Below are positions 15,281-24,309 of a stretch of DNA of 64,000 nt, piece after piece. The stretch covers positions 62,001-126,000 of the forward strand of contig CAZJLJ010000001.1 of NCBI GenBank assembly GCA_964546935.1, given 5' to 3'. This DNA is from JALYTY01 sp964546935. GTDB taxonomy: Bacteria > Vulcanimicrobiota > Vulcanimicrobiia > Vulcanimicrobiales > Vulcanimicrobiaceae. Each line of letters begins with the position of its first letter. Positions within the stretch are counted from its first letter, which is position 1. The translations under genes were made by a program, and so were the position numbers. The notes below the pieces were generated by a model. The model did no database searches. It saw nothing but the letters and a program-made list of their open reading frames with translations, and was not told the origin of the DNA.

Positions 15281-15844
15281 ATGCAAGGACTGGATGGCAA
15301 GCGGATCGCCGCGCTGATCGGCGATGGATTTGAAGAAGCGGATTTAATGGAACCGCGTAAGGCGCTAGAAGATGCCGGAGCAATCGTTACGATTGTCGGC
15401 GTGGACGAGCGCTCGCGCCAAAAAATCCAAGGAAAGCGCGGCCTGGAGAACGGCCAAACCGTCAAAGCCGAAGAGCTTGTCGGTGATGTTACGGCCGAAG
15501 ACTTCGATGCGGTTCTCATCCCGGGAGGCACCTCCCCGGACCGGATTCGTACCGATAAAGAAGTGCAACGATTTCTTCGCGAGTTCGATGCCGCCAAAAA
15601 GCCGATGTTCTCCATCGGCCACGGCGCTCAAGTGCTGATCTCGTCTCAACTGGTGCGCAGCCGTCAGATAACGGGCGCGCATTCGATTGCCGACGATATT
15701 CGTAACGCCGGCGGGCTTTATCGCGATCAGCCTACCGTGCAAGATTCTAATTGGGTCAGCACGCGAGGCGGTGAAGATATGCAGCAGTTCAATCGTGCGA
15801 TGATAGACAAGCTGGCTTCTTCGGGAGCAGCTCAGGCCGTTTAA
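15281..15844 (+). CDS. DJ-1/PfpI-family protein lacking the nucleophilic Cys
   Basis: 187 aa from ATG 15281; upstream in-frame codons overlap the previous gene and are not needed. Family fold markers: RIAALIGDGFEEADLMEP with the conserved Glu19, AVLIPGGTSPD (78-88), and the nucleophile elbow SIGHGAQVL (111-119). Active members have Cys in this elbow (CHG); here it is Gly113. The usual protease, glyoxalase III or deglycase activity therefore seems lost or changed, while Glu and His remain. Followed by a strong terminator. Confidence 0.85.
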   Translation: MQGLDGKRIAALIGDGFEEADLMEPRKALEDAGAIVTIVGVDERSRQKIQGKRGLENGQTVKAEELVGDVTAEDFDAVLIPGGTSPDRIRTDKEVQRFLREFDAAKKPMFSIGHGAQVLISSQLVRSRQITGAHSIADDIRNAGGLYRDQPTVQDSNWVSTRGGEDMQQFNRAMIDKLASSGAAQAV

Positions 15845-15861
15845 CCGCGTAACGCAAATCC

Positions 15862-15894
15862 AAAAGCAGCTCCGCTTTTCGCGGGGCTGTTTTT
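15862..15894 (+). terminator. Rho-independent terminator after DJ-1-like gene
   Basis: 14-bp stem 15862-15875 with 15881-15894 (two G-U pairs), loop TTTTC, ending in a T-run on the plus strand. The A-run at its left foot gives a weaker terminator for the minus strand, whose membrane gene ends at 15893. Confidence 0.8.
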
Positions 15895-16552
15895 ATATGG
15901 CGTCGTGTCGCGCGAGCGCCTCGCCGTACTGCCGGAGCGCCACGAAAGCCACGAGCGCGCAAAACGCCACCTCGCTTGCAACGCCCAGTGCGTCGCCGGA
16001 GTGCGTAAGCGCCGCATCGGAATAGACGGCAAGCACGTAGCCGATAAACGCGGTAGCGCAGGCAAGGGCAACATACAACGACCGGGCAGCTCCGGTGCGA
16101 ATCGTGGCGTTGAGCGCAACGAGCGTGCTCGCCGATACGCAGAAGAGAACGAGAACGAAAAAGGCGGGCGGAGCCGCGAAGCCGCTCAAGAACTGCGCGA
16201 ACCAATACACAAACGCGGCAAGGAACGAAACTACGACGGGCACTACGGCTTTGGCACGCGCGAGTTCGCGTCCGAAAAGCGGCGCGCTTTGTTCGGTGAG
16301 ATCCAGCATCGCATGCCGTCCCGGTCCTTGCATCAGCGCGACGGCGATTCCGATGGCGCTGCAGAAAAACATCGGTCCCGCAAGCCAAACGCTACGCGTG
16401 GCCAGATCGGCTCCAAGCGGATCGGTCATCGTCATGATTCCATGCGGCTGAATGAACGCGACCAGCGCGGCCGTTGCGCATGCGATGATTAGCGTCCTCC
16501 GCTCGGCACGCAACCTTCCGCTTACGATTGCACGAAGCGCACGTACGGTCAC
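15893..16552 (-). CDS. ABC-2-like membrane protein
   Basis: 219 aa with about six hydrophobic helices, e.g. TLIIACATAALVAFI, WLAGPMFFCSAIGIAVAL, AVVPVVVSFLAAFVYWF and FFVLVLFCVSASTLVAL. The Arg-rich N-terminus and the cytoplasmic stretch LTEQSAPLFGRELARAKAVV after helix 2 resemble ABC-2 type exporter permeases. It overlaps the preceding degenerate ABC-ATPase-like gene by 4 nt, so they likely form one complex. Substrate unknown. Confidence 0.6.
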   Translation of the reverse strand: MTVRALRAIVSGRLRAERRTLIIACATAALVAFIQPHGIMTMTDPLGADLATRSVWLAGPMFFCSAIGIAVALMQGPGRHAMLDLTEQSAPLFGRELARAKAVVPVVVSFLAAFVYWFAQFLSGFAAPPAFFVLVLFCVSASTLVALNATIRTGAARSLYVALACATAFIGYVLAVYSDAALTHSGDALGVASEVAFCALVAFVALRQYGEALARHDAI

Positions 16553-17121
16553 GCTAGTTGTTCCTCGCGCAACGCTGCAAACTCGGCGGCCGTTTCCCTA
16601 TCCACGTGTGTCGAAAAGATGGCGCATCCACGCGCCACCTCTCGAATGACTTTCGCATGCGCGTACTGCGGGCGATCGAGCACGAGCAACCGCGGTGAGG
16701 AAAGCAACGCCGCAACCAGCGGATAGGCGAAGGCTTCGTGCAGCTCCGTCAAGCGTTCCAAGAGAAGCTTTGCCTGCGCTTGCGCTCGCACGGCGTCAGT
16801 GTTCCACAACGCTGCGCGGTAGCCGATGTAGCGCAAGAATTGCGCCGGTGCCATGACAAGCGGATCGTGCGGGACGAATGCCGTTATTTTCTTGCAGTGA
16901 ACGGGCTGAACGCTCGGATCGTACTCGCCGATTAAAACCGAACCATGGCTGCAGCGCGCCAGGCCGGCTGCCAGCATCGCGATCGCGCGCGCTTCTTCGA
17001 CGCCTGCGCAGAAGTGTGCGTATTGCGTCCCGGGATAGACGTCGAACGATGTCGCGGGCACGACGATTCTGCCGTTACGAATGAACGTGGCATCGCGCAA
17101 ACGCAGAATCGGCGCGATCAT
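16549..17121 (-). CDS. Degenerate ABC ATPase-like protein
   Basis: 190 aa from ATG 17121, which overlaps the pncB stop as ATGA. Overall layout is that of an ABC ATPase: ILRLRDATFIRNGRIVVPATSFDVYPG (A-loop/beta region), a spot where Walker A belongs (FCAGVEEARAIAMLAAGLA, without the GxxGxGKS/T pattern), VPHDPLVMAPAQFLRYIGYR (Q-loop/signature region), LLSSPRLLVLDRPQ (Walker B strand with Glu replaced by Arg) and IFSTHVDRE (H-loop). The nucleotide-binding Lys and catalytic Glu are gone, so it is probably a pseudo-ATPase partner of the following membrane protein. Confidence 0.6.
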   Translation of the reverse strand: MIAPILRLRDATFIRNGRIVVPATSFDVYPGTQYAHFCAGVEEARAIAMLAAGLARCSHGSVLIGEYDPSVQPVHCKKITAFVPHDPLVMAPAQFLRYIGYRAALWNTDAVRAQAQAKLLLERLTELHEAFAYPLVAALLSSPRLLVLDRPQYAHAKVIREVARGCAIFSTHVDRETAAEFAALREEQLA

Positions 17122-18218
17122 TGCACCGGCTCCAAACGAACGTTGGGCCGTTCCGGGCGGCCGACCTTGTGGCATTCCGTCCAGCCGTTGCCTTGTTTCA
17201 CCGCCGCAATGTCGGCGGTGTAATCGAACCGGCCGGAACCTGCAAAGAACGCGCTACCGACGGCGTAGGCATCGACCGGCACGCCCTTTCTTTCGAATTC
17301 ATCGATTCGTTGTGGTGTGAAGCCGCCGCTCACAACGATCTTCACGTTCGAAAAGCCTTCGGTATCCAACGCCGTACGAACGTTCCAAACAAGGCGCGGG
17401 TTCACACCGGTGGGCGGAAAGGTTCCCATTTGGTTCCAAATCGAGCGGTCAACTACCGTTCCCGACGTGTCCAATCGTACGCCCCAAAGGCGGTCGCCGA
17501 GCGCCCGCGCGACTTCCAAACTCGTGCGAACGCAGTCGTTCTCGAAATCGACGAGTGAAATGACCGCGACGTCCGGCTCGCTTAGTTCCGCGAATTTTTT
17601 CGTTGCGAGCACGGTATCGCCGCCATACGCCGCGATGAGTGCGTGCGGGACGGTTCCCATTCCTCGAGCGCCCCACCATTCGGCGTTTGCGTCGGTCGAT
17701 ACGCCGAGCGCTCCCGAGATGTACGCTGCGTATCCGTCGCCGGTTTGCACCAAGTGATGATCGAAACGGGCCGGAAAAAAGAGTACGGTTTTTCCGTTTG
17801 CCGCATCGACGATTTCGCGCGCATTTGTTGCTATGCGGGTCCGGCGCGAAAGCGAACCGAGATACGGCGTCTCCAAATGCGCAAAGAAGCTGTAGTCGCC
17901 TTCGATCGTCATGACGGTCTCGTACGGAGCGACGCGATCGCCGTCGTAGAGCGCGCGAACCCGCAGTTGCGGCCATCCGTCTTCCCAGCCACTGGCGCCT
18001 TCGCGGCCGCTGCAGAGTTTCAGGATGGCGATTGCTTCGTCGATGCCGCACAGGACCGCTTCGTTGCGTTGAAACACCTGCATCCGTACGATGGGGTGGC
18101 ACTCGTCCAACTCAAGAATCGTCCGTGCCCGGTTGAAGTAAGTGTCCGAGTAATAGCCGGCGCGCATCTTTTCGACGGGCAGGTTAAAAATCGAGGGATC
18201 AAGCCGTTTCCTCGCCAT
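17118..18218 (-). CDS. pncB: Nicotinate phosphoribosyltransferase
   Basis: 366 aa. Converts nicotinate and PRPP to nicotinate mononucleotide in NAD salvage. Typical N-terminus DPSIFNLPVEKMRAGYYSDTYFNRARTIL, then LETPYLGSLSRRTRIATNA, FFPARFDHHLVQTGDGYAAYISGA, VWNVRTAL and the phosphate-binding VVSGGFTPQRIDEF with VDAYAVGSAFF of the type II phosphoribosyltransferase barrel. Shorter than proteobacterial PncB and closer to the compact form found in Chloroflexi and Actinobacteria. It heads an operon with the degenerate ABC pair and is divergent from polX (38 nt). Confidence 0.9.
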   Translation of the reverse strand: MARKRLDPSIFNLPVEKMRAGYYSDTYFNRARTILELDECHPIVRMQVFQRNEAVLCGIDEAIAILKLCSGREGASGWEDGWPQLRVRALYDGDRVAPYETVMTIEGDYSFFAHLETPYLGSLSRRTRIATNAREIVDAANGKTVLFFPARFDHHLVQTGDGYAAYISGALGVSTDANAEWWGARGMGTVPHALIAAYGGDTVLATKKFAELSEPDVAVISLVDFENDCVRTSLEVARALGDRLWGVRLDTSGTVVDRSIWNQMGTFPPTGVNPRLVWNVRTALDTEGFSNVKIVVSGGFTPQRIDEFERKGVPVDAYAVGSAFFAGSGRFDYTADIAAVKQGNGWTECHKVGRPERPNVRLEPVQ

Positions 18219-18256
18219 CGTAAGGTCACTTCGGGCGAGGCGCGAAGAAATCCGCG

Positions 18257-19987
18257 ATGATCGATAATGCCGCCATCGCTCGCAAATTGCTCGAGATCCG
18301 AACGCTGATGGAAATGGCGGGCGAGAGCTTCTATAAATTCATGGCTTTCGAAAAGGCCGCCGCGTCGATAGAAAACGCACCGCCGGTGCGCGATCTCATC
18401 GTGGCCGGCGAGCTGATCAAGCTTCCGGGAGTCGGCAAATCGATTGCAGTCGTGGTAGAGCAGCTGGCCGAACGCGGCACCGCCGAACAGCTTGAAGCGC
18501 TCTACGAGCGTTTCCCGCCATCGATCATGGAGGTGCTCGGTGTCAGCGGGATCGGGACAAAAACCGCCGCAATGCTGTGGACCGACTACCAAATCGCGTC
18601 GCTCGCCGATCTTGAAACGGCAATCGCAAACGGCGCGCTCGAGAGCGTGCCGCGGCTTGGCCCAAAAACGATCGATAATTGGCGCCGCGGCATTCTCGCC
18701 TATAAAGGACGGCAGAAACGTACGCCGCTCGCGCGAGCGCTGAAGATCGCGCACGAGGCGATTGAATTTTTGCGCAGCGGTCCCGACCATCATCGCTTGA
18801 ATTATGCGGGAAGTTTGCGCCGGCAAGAAGTGACCGTCGGCGACGTCGACCTCGTTTGCACTGCCGCCGATGCGGCGGCGATTACGGCGTATTTTGCTAC
18901 CTGGGATCGCGCCGAAGCCGTGCTGGCCGAAGGCCCCACGAAAACCAGTATCTGGCTGGAAAATGGGCTGCAAGTCGATTTGCGCGTTCTTCCCGATCAT
19001 TTGTACGGTAACTTGTTGCAGCATTTCACCGGGTCGCGGGAACACAACATCAAGATTCGCGAGTATGCGGTGCGCAAACAGTTGCGCGTAAGCGAAAACG
19101 GCATTCTCAATCTTGAAACAGGCGACGTAATCGTGTGTTCCGAGGAGCCGGAAGTCTACGCGGCGCTTGGAATGCAGTACGTTCCGCCGGAGTTGCGCAG
19201 CGGACTCGATGAAGTCGATCTTGCGCGCGAATTCGCTTTGCCTACACTGTTGGAACTCGCTGATATCCGTGGCGATTTTCACATGCACTCCACGTGGAGC
19301 GACGGTCGCGATACGTTGGAAGATATGGTAGCGGCTGCTGCCGCGCGAGGATACGAGTACCATGCCATCAGCGAACATTCGTGGGGGCGCGGAAAACGGT
19401 ACGGACTCGATCCGCAGGACCTGCGCGAGCAGCGCAAGCGCGTCGAAGAACTCGGCAAGCGCCACGGAATTCATACGTTGTGCGCAAGTGAAGTCGATAT
19501 TCTGCCCGACGGCAGCATGGATTACGATGATGCGGTCCTAGCCGAACTCGATATCGTCATTGGAAGCGTTCACTCGGCGTTCAATCAGACACGCGACGAG
19601 ATGACGCGCCGGATTATCCGCGCGTGCGAAAATCCTTACGTGTCCATCATCGGTCATCCGACAGGACGAATGCTCGAAAGCTTTCCCGGATATGAATTCG
19701 ACTACGACGCAGTTTTTGCCGCGGCGGCCCGCACAGGCACGGCGCTCGAAATCGATGGCCAGGCGTTGCGGTTAGATCTTCCTGCGGCGCTGGCTCGCCG
19801 CGCGAAAACCTTCGGCGTTACGTTTACGACGGACAGCGATGCGCACAAAGTCGACGATCTTCCGAATTTGGAGCTTGCCGTTGGGCAAGCGCGCCGCGCC
19901 GGATTGACGAAAGACGATGTATTGAACGCGAAACCTTTGGAAGAAGTCTTGGCGTTCGTCGCGCGCAAGAGAGGAGCTGCCGTATGA
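18257..19987 (+). CDS. polX: DNA polymerase/3'-5' exonuclease PolX
   Basis: 576 aa, normal for bacterial PolX, a base-excision/gap-repair polymerase. Domains: 8-kDa-type HhH region (1-90; LIKLPGVGKSIA), second HhH (MEVLGVSGIGTKTA), nucleotidyltransferase palm with GSLRRQEVTVGDVDLV (metal Asp pair, about 186-201) and LQVDLRVL (third Asp), then a C-terminal PHP domain (about 340-570) with DFHMHSTWSDG, EHSWG, EVDIL and DSDAHKV that carries Mn-dependent 3'-5' exonuclease residues. ATGA overlap with the downstream hydrolase. Confidence 0.95.
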   Translation: MIDNAAIARKLLEIRTLMEMAGESFYKFMAFEKAAASIENAPPVRDLIVAGELIKLPGVGKSIAVVVEQLAERGTAEQLEALYERFPPSIMEVLGVSGIGTKTAAMLWTDYQIASLADLETAIANGALESVPRLGPKTIDNWRRGILAYKGRQKRTPLARALKIAHEAIEFLRSGPDHHRLNYAGSLRRQEVTVGDVDLVCTAADAAAITAYFATWDRAEAVLAEGPTKTSIWLENGLQVDLRVLPDHLYGNLLQHFTGSREHNIKIREYAVRKQLRVSENGILNLETGDVIVCSEEPEVYAALGMQYVPPELRSGLDEVDLAREFALPTLLELADIRGDFHMHSTWSDGRDTLEDMVAAAAARGYEYHAISEHSWGRGKRYGLDPQDLREQRKRVEELGKRHGIHTLCASEVDILPDGSMDYDDAVLAELDIVIGSVHSAFNQTRDEMTRRIIRACENPYVSIIGHPTGRMLESFPGYEFDYDAVFAAAARTGTALEIDGQALRLDLPAALARRAKTFGVTFTTDSDAHKVDDLPNLELAVGQARRAGLTKDDVLNAKPLEEVLAFVARKRGAAV

Positions 19988-20781
19988 TTCAGACCGTCGC
20001 AGTAAGAAGCCCGGACGGCGTTGCGACAGCAGCGCGAATCGCAGGCGAGCGCGGACCGGCGCTCGTTTTCGTTCACGGCGTCGGCTCGACCGCCGCCATT
20101 TGGGATTATCAGCTCGAAGCCTTTCGTGGTCGCAATCGGTGCATCGCAATCGAGCTTCGTGGAAACGGCGTTCCCAAGCCCGAACCCGATCCGGCGCAGA
20201 TTACACGTCCCGGATTTGCGTCCGACGTTCTCGCGGTTTGCGACGCCCTTGGGGTCGAGCGGTTTACCATCGTCGGCTGCAGTTTGGGCGGCGTGGTTGC
20301 GTTCGAATTGTGGCCGCGCAATCGCGAACGCATCGAGGCGATGGTAATTGTCGGAAGCTTTGCAAAGTATCCCAACGGACGCGCCTACGCGGACTCCATA
20401 AAAGAAGCGGTCAAGCAAGCCGGCTCTATGGAGGCGTTTGCTCAGCAGCGTGCTGCGAAGATGGGACTGCCGCCGGAGCGGCTTTCGGAAACGCTGGAAC
20501 AGATGGCGTGCAAGCAAGTACCCTCGTACTTAGCCGCGACCGACGCGACCTGGACGGGCGATTATTCCGAAACTTTGCCGATGATAGATGTACCGGTGCT
20601 AGTCACCTGCGGGGAGCGCGACGTTATCGCGCCTCCGGAGCTTTCGCAAACGATTGCAAACGGAATTCCCGGCGTACAGTTTTCGCTCGTTCCGAATGCA
20701 GGCCACGTTGCGAATGCCGATAATGCGCCGGCCTTTAATACAATGTTAGCAAGCTTTCTGGATTCACCCGTTCGAGCGTAG
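19984..20781 (+). CDS. Alpha/beta-hydrolase
   Basis: 265 aa. Oxyanion-hole motif FVHGVGST, nucleophile elbow GCSLGG (Ser), acid in CGERDVIAPPE (Asp) and C-terminal His in NAGHVANADN: a complete catalytic triad. The cap region (about 130-185) contains EAFAQQRAAKMGLPPE. It resembles 3-oxoadipate enol-lactonase-type hydrolases, but the substrate cannot be inferred. Overlaps polX (ATGA) upstream and the kinase (TAGTG) downstream. Confidence 0.88.
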   Translation: MIQTVAVRSPDGVATAARIAGERGPALVFVHGVGSTAAIWDYQLEAFRGRNRCIAIELRGNGVPKPEPDPAQITRPGFASDVLAVCDALGVERFTIVGCSLGGVVAFELWPRNRERIEAMVIVGSFAKYPNGRAYADSIKEAVKQAGSMEAFAQQRAAKMGLPPERLSETLEQMACKQVPSYLAATDATWTGDYSETLPMIDVPVLVTCGERDVIAPPELSQTIANGIPGVQFSLVPNAGHVANADNAPAFNTMLASFLDSPVRA

Positions 20782-23477
20782 TGCAAACGCCTCCGGTTCC
20801 TCTTAACGAGAAGTTTCGTCTTGAGGCGCTCGACTCGTATGAAATTCTGGATACACCGGAAGAAGCGGTGTACGATGCTTTTACGCGCCTCGCGCGGGAG
20901 ATCGCCGGCACGAAAATGTCCGCGATCAGCCTCGTCGATAGAGATCGTCAGTGGTTTAAATCGACTGCGGGATTCGAAGCCACGGAAACACCGCGCGAAG
21001 TTTCGCTTTGCGCCCACGTCGTTGCGGAGGGCGGCCCGGTCGTCATCCGCGATGCGCATCTAGACGCGCGTTTCGTGAATCATCCTGCCGTTACGGATGG
21101 CTTCCAAGTTCGTTTCTATGCCGGCCTGCCGTTGCGGAATCACGACGGATTTACGCTTGGCTCTCTTTGCGTTTTCGACGAGGAGCCTCACGAGATTACG
21201 TCTCAGCAAGTGGCGGCGCTAGAAGAGTTGAGCCGCGTGCTGATCGGCGTAATGGAGGGACGCCGCCGTTTTCTGCATCTCTTTGCGTCTGCGGGTATCG
21301 ACGTGCTGACGGTGGACCCGAAGGATCACACGATTGTGTTTGCCTCGCGCGGTGCGTGCGAGCGATTGCAGTACGATCCGAAAGAGTTGATCGGAAAATC
21401 GCTTTTCGAGATCGCGCCGGTAACGCCGGAACAAGCGCGTAAAATCGACGATCGTGCACGCGCGGGCGAAGTTGTTACGTTCGAAAGCCGCTTCCAGCGC
21501 AGCGACGGGTCGTGGTATCCGGTCGAGGTGCGGATCGATCGGACATCCGAACACGGCGAAGAACGGATGTTGATGATTGCGAGCGACCTGACTCGACGCA
21601 AGGAGCAGGAGCGTGAGATCATGCTGCTGCTCGGCGCCATCAATGTCGCGGGAGACGTGATTCTTGTTTACCGCGTATCGGAAGATCGTTCGCTGCAGCT
21701 TGCGTACATGAATGACGCGTATAAGGTGCAAACCGGCTATACGCCGGCCGAAGCGATCGGGAAGACGCTCGAAGACTTCCGGCACGACATGCCCGATGAC
21801 GAAGGAATGGCTCGCATTCGCGTGGCGATGCAAGACGGAGTGCCGGCCCAAGAAGAGATCGTTAGCTATCGTAAAGACGGATCGACCTACTGGAACCAGG
21901 TTACGCTTCATCCGGTAATCGGTGCGTCCGGATCTGTAACGCATTGGATCGCAATCGAACGCGACATTACCGAAGAAGTACAGCGCAAAGCCACGTTTGC
22001 CGAAGAGCACGACCGGCTTCTCGCATTGACACGAGCTGCGCGCCGATTGTTCACGGTGCTCGATACGCGCTCGCTAAATGCTACGATTCGAGACGTTGTA
22101 AGAGGCTTGATTCCGGCGCACGCGCGCGTTCTGGCTGCGCAGGACGGTCGCGCTATCGAAGTTCAGGAATTGAGCTGTAACGACTGGAGCGATGCATTCA
22201 GCGACGATCTGGTAGAACAAGCCGTTCGTTACAAGATGCGCGTCGTGGACGAGGAACAGCAGCGCGCCGTTGCATACGTGGGCCACTTCGGCGACGCCCA
22301 TTGCCTTCTCGAATTGCGCCCACGCTCTTCGCTGACCCTGCGCAATACTGAATTGTTCGTTTTCGATTTGATCACGGAATACTTCGCGGTGGCTGCGCGT
22401 AACGTAACGCTGTACAAAGAATTGGAAGACCGACGCAGCGCCGTGCTCGAATTGAGTCAGAATAAGAGCGATCTGATCGCGATGCTGGCGCACGATTTCC
22501 GCGGACCGCTCACCTCCATCGTGGGCTTCGCCGACCTGACGAGCGAGGTTGGCGACGTTAACGAAGAGCAGCTCGAGTTTCTCAAGACCATCAAGCAATC
22601 GGCGATGCAGCTCTCGAACCTTGCCACCGATACGTTGACGCTCTCGCGGTTGGAGCGCAACGAAGTTACGCTTCGCGTGAACGAAGTTGACCTTGCGGGA
22701 CTCTTACGCGAAGTCATTGCGCAACACGCGGATGGCCGTGAGATCGCGCTGCACGTCGATGGCGATGCGGCTTTGACGGGCGATGAAGAACGGCTCCGCC
22801 AAGTCTTCGCTAATGTTATCGACAACGCGGTAAAATACTCGCCCGGCGGTGTGAGCCCCGAAGTCAGCGTCACAGGGGATGCGAATACGGTGACGGTTTG
22901 CGTACGCGATTTCGGCATCGGCATTCCCGCCGGTGAATTGAACCGCGTCTTCGATCGGTTTGCGCGCGCTTCCAATGCTCGAAAGATGCGCATCTCCGGG
23001 ACCGGCTTCGGCCTATTTCTCACAAAACAGCTGGTACAATTGCATGCCGGGGAAATCTCGGTCGAGAGCCGCGAAGGCGAAGGCAGCACGTTTACCATTA
23101 GGCTTCCGCGACGCGTGGAACGCGGCGCCGGTCCGCGCACGGTGGTGGTTATCGATCAGGAACGCGATCGTTCGTTCTTAACCTACGGCGTTCGCGAAGC
23201 CGGATATCGCGTTATTGCAGCGGGAACGCTGGACGAAGTCCTTTGCGCCACCGATGCGCAGAACATCGATGCGTTGATTGTTTCGGCGCCCGAGACGCTC
23301 GCAAGTGCCGATGCCGCCTTGTACCGCGCATTCGCACAGGAACGTGGAATTCCAATTGTTGCAATTTCCAACGAGCCTTCGCTGATCTTCCGCCCTGCCG
23401 TCACGCTCCCGCGACCCGTGCTGATAGGCGATGTCGTTTCGGCGTTGGAATCGCTTCGCGTGGATCCTACTCGCTGA
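20781..23477 (+). CDS. GAF/PAS sensor histidine kinase with pseudo-receiver
   Basis: 898 aa from GTG 20781 (overlaps the hydrolase stop by 1 nt). Order: GAF (about 1-155; RLEALDSYEILDTPEE start typical of this group), PAS 1 (160-275), PAS 2 (280-400), a second GAF-like region (410-550), HisKA with His571 in MLAHDFRGPLTSI, HATPase (about 665-778) with VIDNAVKYSPGG (N-box), RDFGIGIP (G1) and GTGFGL (G2). Residues 786-898 have a receiver-like alternation (VVVIDQERDRSFLTYGVREAG, DALIVSAPETL) but Ser/Ala stand where the phospho-acceptor Asp should be. No transmembrane segment, so cytosolic sensing, perhaps redox or light. No cognate regulator is adjacent. Confidence 0.9.
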   Translation: MQTPPVPLNEKFRLEALDSYEILDTPEEAVYDAFTRLAREIAGTKMSAISLVDRDRQWFKSTAGFEATETPREVSLCAHVVAEGGPVVIRDAHLDARFVNHPAVTDGFQVRFYAGLPLRNHDGFTLGSLCVFDEEPHEITSQQVAALEELSRVLIGVMEGRRRFLHLFASAGIDVLTVDPKDHTIVFASRGACERLQYDPKELIGKSLFEIAPVTPEQARKIDDRARAGEVVTFESRFQRSDGSWYPVEVRIDRTSEHGEERMLMIASDLTRRKEQEREIMLLLGAINVAGDVILVYRVSEDRSLQLAYMNDAYKVQTGYTPAEAIGKTLEDFRHDMPDDEGMARIRVAMQDGVPAQEEIVSYRKDGSTYWNQVTLHPVIGASGSVTHWIAIERDITEEVQRKATFAEEHDRLLALTRAARRLFTVLDTRSLNATIRDVVRGLIPAHARVLAAQDGRAIEVQELSCNDWSDAFSDDLVEQAVRYKMRVVDEEQQRAVAYVGHFGDAHCLLELRPRSSLTLRNTELFVFDLITEYFAVAARNVTLYKELEDRRSAVLELSQNKSDLIAMLAHDFRGPLTSIVGFADLTSEVGDVNEEQLEFLKTIKQSAMQLSNLATDTLTLSRLERNEVTLRVNEVDLAGLLREVIAQHADGREIALHVDGDAALTGDEERLRQVFANVIDNAVKYSPGGVSPEVSVTGDANTVTVCVRDFGIGIPAGELNRVFDRFARASNARKMRISGTGFGLFLTKQLVQLHAGEISVESREGEGSTFTIRLPRRVERGAGPRTVVVIDQERDRSFLTYGVREAGYRVIAAGTLDEVLCATDAQNIDALIVSAPETLASADAALYRAFAQERGIPIVAISNEPSLIFRPAVTLPRPVLIGDVVSALESLRVDPTR

Positions 23478-24309
23478 TACGTTCGGCGACGCTGTAAACG
23501 TTTGCGCGTTCGCCGCGCACGAAACCCAGCAGCGTGATGTTGAAGCGTTGCGCAAGATCGACCGCGAGACTGCTTGGCGCCGAGACGGCGCATACGATGG
23601 GAATGCGCGCAACCGCGGCCTTTTGAAGAATCTCGTAGCTGGCGCGTCCGCTGACGAACATGATCGTGCCCTGCAGCGACCGGCGCTCGATCAATGCCCA
23701 GCCACTGAGCTTATCGACAGCGTTGTGGCGCCCCACGTCTTCTCGCACTGCGATCGCGTGGCCGGCGCTATCGAATAGTGCCGCGGCATGCAGCCCGCCT
23801 GTCAACGAGAAAATGCGTTGTGCCTCCCGCATCCGTTCGGGCAGTTGATACACCGTGCGAATCGAAACACGTGCGTCGTCAACGACCGGCTCGAGCCCCA
23901 GTTCTTCGAGCTGCTCCAAATTTGCGCGTCCGCAGACACCGCACGAGCTATTCATCGTGAAATGGCGTTCGAACCGCTCGGTAGGCGGAAGCTTTGCGGC
24001 TCGCAACTGAACGTTGACGATGTTGTAGCGCTGCTCTTCATCGATTTGGGGATCGACGCAGTAAGTCAATCCGGCAAGCTCTTCTGCCGATCTAACGATC
24101 TGTTCGCTCCGAACGAATCCCGCTGCTAACTCGAAGTCGTTTCCCGGCGTGCGCATGGTGACGGCGAGCGAGTGCATCTCGTCACCGGCAACAAGACGCA
24201 ACTCAAGCGGCTCTTCCGTAACGACGCGATCGAATTTCTTTGCGGGTTGATGGCCTTCGTACGCGTCGACAGCGACTTCCGTGGTTCGCCCGCGTGAAAC
24301 GTACGTCAC
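23467..24309 (-). CDS. fdhD: Formate dehydrogenase accessory sulfurtransferase FdhD
   Basis: 280 aa from GTG 24309. FdhD transfers sulfur from IscS to the Mo-bisMGD cofactor, needed for active formate dehydrogenase. The active-site pair is in MNSSCGVCGRANLEQ (CxxC near 121-124), and the cofactor-binding region SGRASYEILQKAAVARIPIV is well kept, as is VREDVGRHNAVDKLSGW. Last gene of the formate operon, overlapping nrfD by 4 nt; its end overlaps the convergent kinase gene by 11 nt. Confidence 0.95.
   Translation of the reverse strand: MTYVSRGRTTEVAVDAYEGHQPAKKFDRVVTEEPLELRLVAGDEMHSLAVTMRTPGNDFELAAGFVRSEQIVRSAEELAGLTYCVDPQIDEEQRYNIVNVQLRAAKLPPTERFERHFTMNSSCGVCGRANLEQLEELGLEPVVDDARVSIRTVYQLPERMREAQRIFSLTGGLHAAALFDSAGHAIAVREDVGRHNAVDKLSGWALIERRSLQGTIMFVSGRASYEILQKAAVARIPIVCAVSAPSSLAVDLAQRFNITLLGFVRGERANVYSVAERISE

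Noticed and set aside
18020..19474. 484-codon minus-strand frame opposite polX
   Set aside because: Shadow of a confidently assigned PolX gene; Arg/His-rich and no recognisable motif.
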